A stretch of 64,000 nt of DNA from Myroides sp. N17-2 (GTDB lineage: Bacteria; Bacteroidota; Bacteroidia; Flavobacteriales; Flavobacteriaceae), in the NCBI RefSeq assembly GCF_002286775.1, contig NZ_NSGJ01000025.1, forward strand, positions 1 to 64,000, read 5' to 3'. Shown one piece after another: positions 19,132 through 28,039 of this stretch. A program made the position numbers and the translations under genes. The notes under the pieces were generated by a model. It was not told the DNA's origin. It searched no databases and saw only the letters and a list, made by a program, of their open reading frames with translations. Positions within the stretch are counted from its first letter, which is position 1, and each line of letters starts with the position of its first letter.

Positions 19132-19275
19132 AAACCCCCAATACTACAAAGCATTTCTACTTCATAGCTCTTTCATTAGCTCTTTAACCATACTATAGTA
19201 TGCTTCAATCACTAATTTAGACCTCTTTTGTATAATTACCTTTCGTTTTATTTGTCTAACACATTTTCTGGGTTA
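19132..19275 (+). repeat. Dispersed TIR element, subfamily 1, copy C (overlaps a coding end)
   Basis: The left end AAACCCCCAATACTACAAAG lacks about ten bases seen in other copies. The core and the hairpin CCATACTATAGTATG are intact. The right end ATTTTCTGGGTTAAA supplies the last codons of the minus-strand acetyltransferase. Confidence 0.85.
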
Positions 19276-19814
19276 AACTCACTCGCTAAAAGACCAAATA
19301 CTACAGAATCTTCTACCATACCATTATTCACATAATGACCTCTTAATTGTCCTTCTTTTACGAAGCCCAATTTCTCAGCCGTCTTTAACGAAGCTATATT
19401 ATCCGGACTGACGAATGCCTCCACCCTTGTTAAGCCCATCGTATTAAATCCGTAATCTAAAACAGTATTTAGCACTTCACTCATTACCCCTTTTTCTTTC
19501 CATTCTTCACTATATAACGCATACCCTATCTCAGCTCTATTATGCTCTAGATACCACGTATGGAATCCACAGTGTCCTATCACTTTATCTGAAGTTGTAT
19601 CCATAATCAAGAACATCAAATACGATTTATTATACGTTCTAAAACCATATAGTTTCTTTGTTTTCTCTTCTGCTACTTCTTCACTTGGAATACCGATATA
19701 ATAAAGCATTTCCTCATCCGTAGCTAACTTCAAGAATTCCTGATATGGCTCAGCCTCAAGTATCCTAAGTTTAAATCGTGTTGTATCAACACTGTCAAAT
19801 ATAAATTCTCTCAT
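19248..19814 (-). CDS. RimJ/RimL-type GNAT N-acetyltransferase
   Basis: The protein is 188 aa and starts MREFIFDSVDTTRFKLRIL. The family pattern is clear: HCGFHTWYLEHNRAEIGYAL, the EWKEKGVMSEVLNTVLDYGF acetyl-CoA-binding stretch, and TRVEAFVSPDNIASLKTAEK with LGFVKEGQLR. The substrate may be an N-terminal amine of a protein or a small molecule; this cannot be told. The final residues (NPENVLDK) are encoded by the terminal repeat of element copy C, so the native C-terminus was probably replaced or extended by the insertion. Confidence 0.88.
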   Translation of the reverse strand: MREFIFDSVDTTRFKLRILEAEPYQEFLKLATDEEMLYYIGIPSEEVAEEKTKKLYGFRTYNKSYLMFLIMDTTSDKVIGHCGFHTWYLEHNRAEIGYALYSEEWKEKGVMSEVLNTVLDYGFNTMGLTRVEAFVSPDNIASLKTAEKLGFVKEGQLRGHYVNNGMVEDSVVFGLLASEFNPENVLDK

Positions 19815-20063
19815 TTTTTTCTCATCAGTAATAAGCCTAAATATATAGCATAATTACTACTTTCTGTACTGCAAATTAAAAAAAGTAATGCTTCATCTTA
19901 TATTTTTTTAGTACCAAGAGACATATTTATAAGCTGAATAGACAGTAATAAGTTGTAAAAAGCACATCGTTTAACAACAAACTACTCTATACAATGCTTT
20001 CCATACCCTATAATACACAACATCCAAATAAACAAAAATTAACTATATAAGGTAGATTAGAAT

Positions 20064-20142
20064 TAAGCATGGTAGAACATAAGTAAAGAGCTATGAAGTA
20101 GAATTTCTTTGTAGTAGTTGGCTAACGCTTATTCTAGGTTAA
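20064..20142 (-). repeat. Partial TIR element, subfamily 1, copy D
   Basis: Only about half an element remains, in reverse orientation: GCATGGTAGAACATAAG, then AAAGAGCTATGAAGTAGAAT and GGCTAACGCTTATTCTAGG. The other half is missing. The rest of the 474-bp gap (19815-20288) is AT-rich with no gene. Confidence 0.75.
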
Positions 20143-20288
20143 AACATATGCAACAAATGAATAATCAATAAGTTAATGTTTGAATATGTTTAGTAATTTT
20201 TATAATTACATCTAAAAAACCAAAAAAAATAAATACCTTTGTAGAGAAGATAAAAAGTAAACATCACTAATTAACACCCCTTTTTATT

Positions 20289-20504
20289 ATGATAAGCTAT
20301 CATGTAATAATACCGGACGATAAAGACATCATATTTCAAGAGTTTCTTGATATAATCGGTGCAGATTATAGTGAGCAGATTAATGACTTTAATCTTACAT
20401 TAGAACAACAAGACATCTTAGAACACAGAGTCGCAGAGCCTAGTACATCATACGTTCCGATTAATGACGCTCTAGAGAATCTATATAAAAAGTATGGACT
20501 ATAG
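20289..20504 (+). CDS. Antitoxin-like small protein of a type II toxin-antitoxin pair
   Basis: The 71 aa acidic protein overlaps the following ParE-like toxin gene by 11 bases, the usual arrangement of type II antitoxins. Its C-terminal part (EHRVAEPSTSYVPINDALEN) resembles the addiction-module component proteins found with RelE/ParE toxins in Bacteroidetes. The N-terminal region would be expected to dimerise or bind DNA, but no clear ribbon-helix-helix motif can be read. The functional call rests mainly on context. Confidence 0.7.
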   Translation: MISYHVIIPDDKDIIFQEFLDIIGADYSEQINDFNLTLEQQDILEHRVAEPSTSYVPINDALENLYKKYGL

Positions 20505-20787
20505 TGTAGTTATTCTTCCAAGTGCAATACAAGACTTAGATAATATACTTGAGTATTATTCCCTTTTATCAAAGCAAACTCAAGTATCCTTTAAAACGGA
20601 ACTAGACAAAACAATCAAGATACTAAAGATTAACCCTTACTTTCAAATAAGGCAGAATAATTTACGTGGAATCTCAATTAAAAAGTTTCCGTATATGGTT
20701 CTCTTTAAAATTGATGGCTATAAGAAAGTAATTCACATCGTAGCTGTATTTAACACAAAACAAAGTACATCTAAATATCCCGTATAA
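20494..20787 (+). CDS. RelE/ParE-family toxin
   Basis: The 97 aa protein has the ParE/RelE layout: beta strand DYSVVILPSAIQDLDNILEYY, a helical hairpin, then the strand block LRGISIKKFPYMVLFKIDG followed by VIHIVAVFNTKQ. The Arg/Lys-rich FPYMVLFKID strand and the terminal hydrophobic strand are typical. It would act as a gyrase poison (ParE) or a ribosome-dependent RNase (RelE); the sequence does not decide between them. It is translationally coupled to the antitoxin, and a terminator follows. Confidence 0.82.
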   Translation: MDYSVVILPSAIQDLDNILEYYSLLSKQTQVSFKTELDKTIKILKINPYFQIRQNNLRGISIKKFPYMVLFKIDGYKKVIHIVAVFNTKQSTSKYPV

Positions 20788-20818
20788 AAAAGGGCATCTT
20801 CTTCAAGATGCCCTTTTT
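20786..20818. terminator. Bidirectional terminator
   Basis: The stem AAGGGCATCTT/AAGATGCCCTT has loop CTTC and A/T tracts on both sides. It lies between the toxin gene and convergent carbonic anhydrase. Confidence 0.9.
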
Positions 20819-20838
20819 CTTTCTCTAATCAAATAACC

Positions 20839-21462
20839 TTAGCAGATCAACTCTACCTTACCACTTACTACATCGTAATAAGCTCCCACTACTCCAATCT
20901 TTTCTTCAGCAATTAGCTTCGTTAAAGAAGGACTCACTTCTTGTAGCTGTGCTACTATCGTTCTTACATTCTCTATTGTAACTAACTCTACTAATTCTGA
21001 AGCAGTTAAATCTTCTCCATTGTGTTTTGCTTTTACTCTATCTACCACAGGATGGATACGCTCTAAGATAGTATCTAACTTACCTAATGTCGTATGATTA
21101 CAAGCACCTGTTACTGCACCACATCTGCTGTGACCTAATACCATAATAAGCTTGCTTCCAACCACATTACACGCATATTCCATACTTCCGATTACTTCAT
21201 CTGTCAATACATTTCCCGCTATTCTCAAACTAAATATATCACCAATTCCTTGATCTAAAACGTGCTCCAATGGGGCTCTACTATCCATACAGCTCAAAAT
21301 GACAGCGTGTGGATGTTGTCCGTCTTTGGTTTCTTGCAACTGGTGTAAAAAGTTACGGTTAAACTTTAAGTTGTTTACAAAGCGGTGGTTTCCTTCTAAT
21401 AATAAATCTAAGCTTTGTGCAGGCGTTGTGTTTTCTAATATTTCTTTTGTAAATGAATTCAT
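20839..21462 (-). CDS. Beta-class carbonic anhydrase
   Basis: The 207 aa zinc enzyme interconverts CO2 and bicarbonate. Zinc ligands and the Asp-Arg pair are visible: Cys and Asp-Ser-Arg in LSCMDSRAPLE, then His and Cys in GHSRCGAVTGA. It lies two bases downstream of a SulP transporter gene. That pairing is common in bacteria and points to bicarbonate uptake coupled with hydration, supplying carboxylases in a non-photosynthetic host. It is cytoplasmic, with no signal peptide. Confidence 0.93.
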   Translation of the reverse strand: MNSFTKEILENTTPAQSLDLLLEGNHRFVNNLKFNRNFLHQLQETKDGQHPHAVILSCMDSRAPLEHVLDQGIGDIFSLRIAGNVLTDEVIGSMEYACNVVGSKLIMVLGHSRCGAVTGACNHTTLGKLDTILERIHPVVDRVKAKHNGEDLTASELVELVTIENVRTIVAQLQEVSPSLTKLIAEEKIGVVGAYYDVVSGKVELIC

Positions 21463-21464
21463 AA

Positions 21465-23006
21465 TTATATAGTTTTTCTGTGTGATAAAATAATGTTCTG
21501 TTGATCTCCTGATACTTTGATTTCTTTGTGGAAACCTGTCGTTGTAATTAATATGTTTTTCTCTTTTGCTTTCACGTTAATAAAGTTTTCTATCAACTCC
21601 AAGACATCGATGTGGATGTACCCCATACGCTTAGCGTCAATCGCTAGGTGACAATCATCAGGCAATTGGTACAACCTATTCTTGATAGCTGTCTTATTTA
21701 AAAATGATACTTCCTCTGCTAAAGTCAACGTATATACTAATTGGTCTTCTTTTACAGAGCGCTGCATAGAAAAGGCTTTGCGGACATTACCGATAAGTAG
21801 AAACAAAACGCTGATTCCCATTCCTACCATTACTCCTACTAATAAATCTGTAACTACTACCATAATAAATGTGACAATAAATGGGATAAACTGCGTATAA
21901 CCTTTATGCCAAAAGTGCATTGCTATAGCCGGTCTAGCAAGGTTATACCCTACCAAAATAAGTACTGCTGCTAAAGATGCCAATGGAATCATATTCAACA
22001 CCAAAGGCAATGAAATAACAGCAATTAATAAAAATACTCCGTGAATTACAGCAGAAGCTTTATATAGCCCTCCTGCATTAACATTAGCAGATGATCTCAC
22101 AACTACCGAAGTCATTGGCAATCCACCTAATAGTGAACTAAGGATATTACCAATACCCTGTACTTTTAATTCTCTATTGGTATTAGTATGGCGCTTTAAT
22201 GGATCTAATCTATCCGTTGCTTCCACACATAATAATGTTTCAATAGATGCTACAATAGCTATTGTACCACCTATCATCCACACTGCTGGATTAACAAAAC
22301 CTGTCCAATCTGGAAAAACCAAGATAGAAGTGATATCTGATAAGCTCTCAAACAGAGGTATAGATACCAATCTCGATTGATCAATCGCTAACGAACTTCC
22401 TGTTGCTACCCAAAACTGATTGATTAAAATACCTACTACAACTACAATTAATGCAGCAGGTAAGAAAGAGACTTTCTTAGTCCACTTCATTTTATTCCAA
22501 GTAAGCAATATCACTAAAGAAATAACTGCTATAATGATAGTTCCCATTTGAACTGAGGCAAAAGAAGTAATATCTCCTAATACTCCTACTCCAAACACTA
22601 ATGGCAACTGCTTAATTAAAATTACTAATCCGATACCTGCAAGCATTCCCTCAATTACACTTGATGGAAAATAATTAGCGATTGTACCTGAACGCAATAG
22701 TCCCAAAACGATTTGTAATACCCCTGCAATTACCCCTGCAGTTAATAAAAGTTGAAATGAACCAAGTTCTGTTACCGCACCTAAGATAATAGCTGCTAAT
22801 CCTGCTGCAGGACCACTTACACTTATATTTGAGTTACTTAATAACCCTACTACTATTCCTCCGATTACTCCTGATATAATACCTGATATCGGTGGAGCAC
22901 CTGATGCTAACGCAATCCCTAAACACAGTGGGAGTGCTACTAAAAAGACCACAAGGCCTGGAGCAACACTTTTTTTCAGTGCTGCCATACTTATATTATT
23001 TGTCAT
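21465..23006 (-). CDS. SulP-family anion (probably bicarbonate) transporter
   Basis: The 513 aa inner-membrane protein has the SulP hallmark near the N-terminus (LVVFLVALPLCLGIALASGAPP), multiple hydrophobic helices and a C-terminal STAS-like domain (about residues 420-510, including CHLAIDAKRMGYIHIDVLELIENF). SulP proteins carry sulfate, bicarbonate or dicarboxylates; the adjacent beta-carbonic anhydrase favours bicarbonate. The STAS part is short and poorly conserved. Element copy E begins 32 bases upstream of its ATG, so transcription must start inside or beyond that element. Confidence 0.88.
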   Translation of the reverse strand: MTNNISMAALKKSVAPGLVVFLVALPLCLGIALASGAPPISGIISGVIGGIVVGLLSNSNISVSGPAAGLAAIILGAVTELGSFQLLLTAGVIAGVLQIVLGLLRSGTIANYFPSSVIEGMLAGIGLVILIKQLPLVFGVGVLGDITSFASVQMGTIIIAVISLVILLTWNKMKWTKKVSFLPAALIVVVVGILINQFWVATGSSLAIDQSRLVSIPLFESLSDITSILVFPDWTGFVNPAVWMIGGTIAIVASIETLLCVEATDRLDPLKRHTNTNRELKVQGIGNILSSLLGGLPMTSVVVRSSANVNAGGLYKASAVIHGVFLLIAVISLPLVLNMIPLASLAAVLILVGYNLARPAIAMHFWHKGYTQFIPFIVTFIMVVVTDLLVGVMVGMGISVLFLLIGNVRKAFSMQRSVKEDQLVYTLTLAEEVSFLNKTAIKNRLYQLPDDCHLAIDAKRMGYIHIDVLELIENFINVKAKEKNILITTTGFHKEIKVSGDQQNIILSHRKTI

Positions 23007-23038
23007 TGTTATTTTACGCTTAAGTTTTCCTTTTTATA

Positions 23039-23190
23039 CCTTAAATCTGCAGATAACATTTAAACGAGAATGAATTATACAATACAGAGCAAGATTAGTG
23101 ATTAAAGCACACTACAGTGTGGTTTAAGAGCTAATTGAAGCTGTGTAAAGTAGAATTTATTCACAGTAAATGGTGGTTGCAGATTTAAGG
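23039..23190 (+). repeat. Dispersed TIR element, subfamily 2, copy E
   Basis: Perfect 13-base terminal inverted repeats are present: CCTTAAATCTGCA and TGCAGATTTAAGG. The inner hairpin CACACTACAGTGTG is the subfamily 1 hairpin with paired base changes. Confidence 0.85.
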
Positions 23191-23419
23191 TTATAGCCTA
23201 GATAAAGGCAATACAAATCCTGTTGATTGATTGTTACCAAAAAATCAAAGCGGTAGACATTGAATAATTCAATATCACAGGGCTAAAAAAGGAAATGATT
23301 AATTAACTAAAGTCTTCGTCATTGCGGACAATTAACACTTTTGCAAGGAAGACTTCTGTTACAACAAAAGACATCATAGGAGTCAGAAAGAAACATAGCA
23401 CATGCTCTACAGTATATAA

Positions 23420-23572
23420 ACCTAGCATTAGTTAGACGTTACAAAATAATCTACGCCATAGATTATTCATTAGCTCCCTAAACCACACGATTGTATGCTT
23501 AAATCACTAATTTGAACCTATATTGTATATTATCTTTCGTTTATCTATCTATCAAATATTCTAGGATAAACT
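23420..23572 (+). repeat. Diverged TIR element, subfamily 1, copy G
   Basis: A degraded copy: AAACCTAGCATTAGTTAG at the left, CATTAGCTCCCTAAACCACA in the core, and ATCAAATATTCTAGGATAAA at the right. The hairpin has mismatches. The flanking gap (23191-23664) also holds an 8-base inverted pair AAGTCTTC/GAAGACTT near 23309-23355; no gene is seen. Confidence 0.7.
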
Positions 23573-23664
23573 GCATAATCATCCTTACCTATAAAATAGA
23601 TAGATAAGTAACCTATAAAATGTCTTTTGTTATATTCTCTATTAGCGTTTACTAATAGGAACCA

Positions 23665-23967
23665 CTAAACTAAGCGTTCAGGAGGGGGAGATAAGATATC
23701 GAATTCTTGTGATTCGTATACAAGTTTTAATTGAGAAAAGTTTGTTTCCAATCCTTCCCCTGCGTCAAATAAGTTAACCTCTTTAGAAGAGCTAAAGTCC
23801 CATAGGTGGCCTTTCTCTTCTTCTTCCGCATTGGTAATTGGTTTCTTGTTCTCTTCAGAAATTGTAACTGAAGGTATATCCAACTCAATACCCGCCAACA
23901 CCGCAATAGTCGGCATAGCGATAAAGTTTACAAAGAAGAATAATACGATTAGTGATACATATTTCAT
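23665..23967 (-). CDS. Small exported protein of unknown function
   Basis: The protein is 100 aa. The N-terminus is a hydrophobic segment (YVSLIVLFFFVNFIAMPTIAVL), probably an uncleaved anchor or signal peptide. An acidic linker (NAEEEEKG) follows, then a tail ending SPPPERLV. Short proteins with an FIAMPTIAVL-like segment and a Pro-Pro-Pro-Glu tail occur in flavobacteria, as far as I recall, but no function is known to me. It stands alone, divergent from the phosphoesterase gene. Confidence 0.6.
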   Translation of the reverse strand: MKYVSLIVLFFFVNFIAMPTIAVLAGIELDIPSVTISEENKKPITNAEEEEKGHLWDFSSSKEVNLFDAGEGLETNFSQLKLVYESQEFDILSPPPERLV

Positions 23968-24094
23968 AGGAACAAAAATAGTTTTTTTAGAAAAAAAACA
24001 ATGCGTTGAGTTGTTAATTTTACTATAAAATAGTAGATATACTTCTAAGTGCAGATTCTCTACTTTATTGTTTATTTTTGCTTAAAAGGATAAT

Positions 24095-24844
24095 ATGAAA
24101 GTACAAATACTTAGTGATCTACATTTAGAGTTTGGTTATAGTACCTCTCTAAATTTTGACCAAGCAGATATAATTGTTTTGGCAGGAGATACGCATATAG
24201 GTATTAAAGGTATAGAATGGGTAAAAAAGTACATACCTAATAAAGAAGTTATCTATCTATTAGGCAATCACGAATATTACAAAGGGAGCTACCCTAAAAC
24301 ATTACATAAAATTCAAGAGGCTGCTATAGGTTCTAAAATACACGTATTAGAGAATAGCTGCGTAGATATAGGTGATACTCGATTTCACGGATGTACATTA
24401 TGGACAGACTTCTCTATTTTTGGTAGTCCTGTTGAATATGGTATGCTTTGTCAGGAGAGAATGAATGATTATAAGCGCATTAAAAAAGACCCGTCTTACT
24501 CCAAGATAAGAAGTATTGATGTTTATCAGATACATCAGAAATCAATGCGTTGGTTAGAACAAAGTTTAAACACATCTACAGCATCTAAAAACATAGTAGT
24601 AACACATCACGCTCCAAGCCTACAATCTGTACCTGAACAGTACAAAAACGATGGAGTAACCGCTGCTTATGCCTCTAACTTGGAAAATTTTATTGCTGAA
24701 CATCAACCGATATATTGGATACACGGACATATTCACACTCCTATAAATTACAACATTGGCACTACACAGGTAATCTGCAATCCCTATGGATACATAGATG
24801 ACAAAGACAATGGCTTTAATAGGGAATTAATTATTGAGATATAA
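24095..24844 (+). CDS. Calcineurin-like metallophosphoesterase
   Basis: The 249 aa protein has the full set of metallophosphoesterase motifs: SDLHLEF (for D-x-H), VLAGDTHIG (for GD), LLGNHEYY (for GNHE), VVTHHAP, and WIHGHIHTPINYN (for GHxH). The protein is cytoplasmic. Substrates in this family range from cyclic nucleotides to phosphoproteins, and nothing here narrows it. A -7-like TATTTTTG at 24073 precedes the ATG. Just after the stop lies partial element copy H. Confidence 0.88.
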   Translation: MKVQILSDLHLEFGYSTSLNFDQADIIVLAGDTHIGIKGIEWVKKYIPNKEVIYLLGNHEYYKGSYPKTLHKIQEAAIGSKIHVLENSCVDIGDTRFHGCTLWTDFSIFGSPVEYGMLCQERMNDYKRIKKDPSYSKIRSIDVYQIHQKSMRWLEQSLNTSTASKNIVVTHHAPSLQSVPEQYKNDGVTAAYASNLENFIAEHQPIYWIHGHIHTPINYNIGTTQVICNPYGYIDDKDNGFNRELIIEI

Positions 24845-24854
24845 ACAGCAAATC

Positions 24855-24912
24855 AGCATTATATCTTATATAATTCCCTTTTGTTTAGCTGTCTATCACA
24901 TATTCTGGTATT
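24855..24912 (+). repeat. Partial TIR element, subfamily 1, copy H
   Basis: Only the right end remains (TATAATTCCCTTTTG, then TGTCTATCACATATTCTGG). It sits immediately after the phosphoesterase stop codon. Confidence 0.7.
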
Positions 24913-24916
24913 AAAA

Positions 24917-24946
24917 AAGCGACTAACCTTTACAGATTAGTCGCTT
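24917..24946. terminator. Terminator between phosphoesterase and lpxD
   Basis: Ten-base arms AAGCGACTAA/TTAGTCGCTT surround a ten-base loop. An A run on the left serves the minus strand. Confidence 0.85.
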
Positions 24947-24971
24947 GTATTTAAAATCTCTTAATAGAGAA

Positions 24972-25973
24972 TTAGTTCTTCGTTCTATTGCTTACTAACT
25001 GTTTTAACGCAGCCCATTGTCTCAATGTTGTTTTTGCCTCTTGAGCAGGGTATCCCAATACTGTTTTACCAGCTTCAACATCTCCAGTAACACCAGATCC
25101 TGCACCGACTACAGCACCTTGTCCAATAGTAACGTGATCCTTAATAGAAGCACTACCACCGATTACGACAAAGTCTTTTAACGTAACAGATCCTGCTAAA
25201 CCACTATTCCCTGCCATAATACAGAACTTACCTAACTCACAGTTATGTCCTATCTGAACAAGGTTATCTATCTTACAACCATCTCCGATAATCGTAGCAC
25301 TGAACTTACCTCTATCAACACAAGAGTTTGCCCCTATCTCTACATAGTTACCGATAACTACATTACCGATTTGAGGTATCTTAACTAAGCCTAACTCAGG
25401 AGAAGGACAGAAGCCAAAACCATCTGCTCCAATCACTGCATTAGGGTGTAAAATACAATTATGTCCAATATGAGTGCGTTCACGCACAACAACACCTGAC
25501 CATAATATCGTATTATCTCCAATAGTACTATCATCTAATACAGTTACATTAGGATATATCTTTACATTTTTACCAATTACTACATTCTCACCGATTACAC
25601 AACCTGCAGCTATTTTAGCTCCTTCTCCGATCACAGCAGTACTGTCTATCGTAGCATTAGGATGAATATCTGTTTTAAATACAGGCATCTTAGGTGCAAA
25701 TAACGTAAGTAACTTCGCTAATGCTAAATCAACGTTATCTACTTTTATAAATGCTCTATCAATACCTGGTAGAATAGAAATATCTTTATTTACAATAGCT
25801 ATAGGAGCTTTTGATTCACCCCACAAGCGTTCGTACTTCTTATTACCAATAAATGAGATTTGGCATTCCTTTGCTTTTTCCAACTGTTCAGCAGTACTAA
25901 TTTGTTTTAATGTACTTCCGACAACAACGCCATTTAAAACATCGTTCAATTCAGTTAAAGAGTATGATTTCAT
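24972..25973 (-). CDS. lpxD: UDP-3-O-(3-hydroxyacyl)glucosamine N-acyltransferase
   Basis: The protein is 333 aa. It N-acylates UDP-3-O-acylglucosamine in lipid A synthesis (third step). The N-terminal uridine-binding domain covers about residues 1-100. It is followed by the left-handed parallel beta helix of hexapeptide repeats (for example IGENVVIGKNVKIYPNVTV and IGDGCKIDNLVQIGHN). The presumed catalytic His lies in LVQIGHNCELGKF. The C-terminal helix is short. It is monocistronic, which differs from the lpxD-lpxA cluster of many bacteria. The 356-bp gap upstream (25974-26329) is AT-rich and I see nothing in it. Confidence 0.93.
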   Translation of the reverse strand: MKSYSLTELNDVLNGVVVGSTLKQISTAEQLEKAKECQISFIGNKKYERLWGESKAPIAIVNKDISILPGIDRAFIKVDNVDLALAKLLTLFAPKMPVFKTDIHPNATIDSTAVIGEGAKIAAGCVIGENVVIGKNVKIYPNVTVLDDSTIGDNTILWSGVVVRERTHIGHNCILHPNAVIGADGFGFCPSPELGLVKIPQIGNVVIGNYVEIGANSCVDRGKFSATIIGDGCKIDNLVQIGHNCELGKFCIMAGNSGLAGSVTLKDFVVIGGSASIKDHVTIGQGAVVGAGSGVTGDVEAGKTVLGYPAQEAKTTLRQWAALKQLVSNRTKN

Positions 25974-26329
25974 AATTGTAAAATAAAGTTTATGAGTTTT
26001 GTTTAATTAAAACGAAGAAAAGTAAAAAATGTTACACCACAAAATGAAATTAATTTATTTTTATCAACAAGTAACTGTTTTTTATTCAAAAAAGGTAGAT
26101 TACTTAAAAATTAAATAGGCTAAAGCGGTAGTATTTTGATTAATATTAAAAATAAGACAAATAATATCTACATTTTAAAAGATATCTGACATTTTACTTC
26201 ATTTATTTAAGAATACACAAATTAACATTCTTCCACACAAATAAGTACAAATAGATTTGTAAAAATATGATTAACTCATCAAAATGTTGAATAAATAACT
26301 AGCTTGGCAATAAAACAAGATACCTCTTA

Positions 26330-28039
26330 TTACATACTAAACGTCAATACAAACTCACTCCCAACACCATATTCACTATTTACTGTAACTATTCCGTGTT
26401 GTGCTTCTATGATTTCTTTACTAATAGAAAGTCCTAATCCTGTACCTTCTTTATGTGTGCCTGGCACTCTAAAGTAACGATCAAATACACGCCCTAAATA
26501 TTCCGGAGGTATTCCCATTCCTTCATCCTTCACTTTTATGATGGTATGAAATTCGTCTTGTGTTACATTAACCTCAACTATTGATGATTCGTGAGAATAA
26601 TTAATCGCATTAGCAATAAGGTTCGTCAGCACCCAAGTAGTCTTATCAGCATCTAATCTAACCTTGTCTATTAGTTCAGGTAGTTTTACATTTAAGGTTA
26701 TATTCTTTTGCTCTGCCTGAATATGGTTTGCCTCCACTGCATACTGCACGATTTGCGCTACCTCAGCTGGCTTCATATTCATACTTATTTTTCCACTTTC
26801 GATTTGAGTAAGATTAAGTAATTCGGAAGTAATCTTTAATAATCGCCCTGCATCATCTTGAATACTGTCTATTAGTGTGCTCTGTTCTTCATTCAAATTG
26901 CCTATTCGCTCGTTTTTCAACAACTGTAAACTCATCTTCATAGAAGATATTGGTGTTTTAAATTCATGAGAAACGGTAGCAATAAAACGTGTCTTAGCCG
27001 CATCTAACTCCTTAAACTCTGTGATATTTTTTAAAATGATTACGTGCCCAACCAATTCTTTGTGTTCCTCTCCTGTAGGTGTAATCTCAATGTGTAAAAA
27101 CTCCTTGTTAAAGTAGTTCTCCTTATCATTGTGAATAATCTTTAATGGTTCTTTCTCTGTCTGCTCTACATTCATTTCCTTTAGCAGCATACGCATTAGA
27201 TCGTTGTAGATAGCAATATCTTTACTACTCTTACCGATCATCTCCTCTTCTGTTAACCCCAATACTTTACACGCCTCCTCATTCACAAAGATTACTTGCA
27301 TATTCTCGTCCAACCCTATAACTACATCAGGCATATTGTTAATCAGAGCCTCTATCCTCTTCTTCTGACGCATTAGTTTTGCTAAATGGCTATTGTTGTA
27401 TTCTTCTAACTTCTGTGCCATTGTATTAAAGGACTGTGCCAACTCGCCAAACTCGTCATTCTTATCTAAAAACACACGTTCTTTATAGTTACTACTAGCT
27501 ATCTGCTTAATACTCATCGTCAGTTTCTGAATGGGATTAGCTATATTAGAAGGCAGGTTAATCAATAACCCTAATGCAATTACAAAACACGCTGTCCCTG
27601 CGATAGCTATCCATACCGTTGCCTGTACTGCAGTCTTATTAGCTAATTCACTCTTGAGTTCGATAGCGTGCATATTCATTTCCATCACCTCTATTAGCCA
27701 TTCTCTGATCTGAAGCAAGTCTTCATTGCGTTGACCGTCTTTCTTATACGCTTCAAAATAGGTACGTAAGGTAGCATTCATCTCCTTTTCCCCCTCTTCT
27801 GTGGCATTGCCTTCTTGTTTCTTTAACTGCTCTTCAAATTGGGCTAAACGACTATCTCCGGACTTATCTAAAGCGCGTAACATACTCTTCGCATACAAAA
27901 GCGAATTATAGTTATCGTGTAGGATATTACGCGTATCAAGCTTTAGAAGGTGAATATACACTGCTGCTATTCCCCCTAAGAAAATAATAAGTGTAAATAA
28001 AAGTCCTAAACCTAAAGTTAGTTTTGTTTTAATTCTCAT
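26330..28039 (-). CDS. HAMP-PAS sensor histidine kinase of the kdp operon
   Basis: The 569 aa protein has two transmembrane segments (about 7-30 and 139-162) around a periplasmic helical sensor region. These are followed by HAMP, a coiled coil, a PAS domain (about 228-340, NNMPDVVIGLDENMQVIFVN), a HisKA domain with FIATVSHEFKTPISSMKMSL (His near 362), and HATPase (NLIANAINYS, DEGMGIP, GTGLGLSISK). It overlaps the stand-alone KdpD sensor gene by four bases (ATGA). In Bacteroidetes the kinase half of KdpD is commonly replaced by such a separate kinase, so the two probably work together and signal to the NtrC-type regulator at 37553-38902. Confidence 0.9.
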   Translation of the reverse strand: MRIKTKLTLGLGLLFTLIIFLGGIAAVYIHLLKLDTRNILHDNYNSLLYAKSMLRALDKSGDSRLAQFEEQLKKQEGNATEEGEKEMNATLRTYFEAYKKDGQRNEDLLQIREWLIEVMEMNMHAIELKSELANKTAVQATVWIAIAGTACFVIALGLLINLPSNIANPIQKLTMSIKQIASSNYKERVFLDKNDEFGELAQSFNTMAQKLEEYNNSHLAKLMRQKKRIEALINNMPDVVIGLDENMQVIFVNEEACKVLGLTEEEMIGKSSKDIAIYNDLMRMLLKEMNVEQTEKEPLKIIHNDKENYFNKEFLHIEITPTGEEHKELVGHVIILKNITEFKELDAAKTRFIATVSHEFKTPISSMKMSLQLLKNERIGNLNEEQSTLIDSIQDDAGRLLKITSELLNLTQIESGKISMNMKPAEVAQIVQYAVEANHIQAEQKNITLNVKLPELIDKVRLDADKTTWVLTNLIANAINYSHESSIVEVNVTQDEFHTIIKVKDEGMGIPPEYLGRVFDRYFRVPGTHKEGTGLGLSISKEIIEAQHGIVTVNSEYGVGSEFVLTFSM

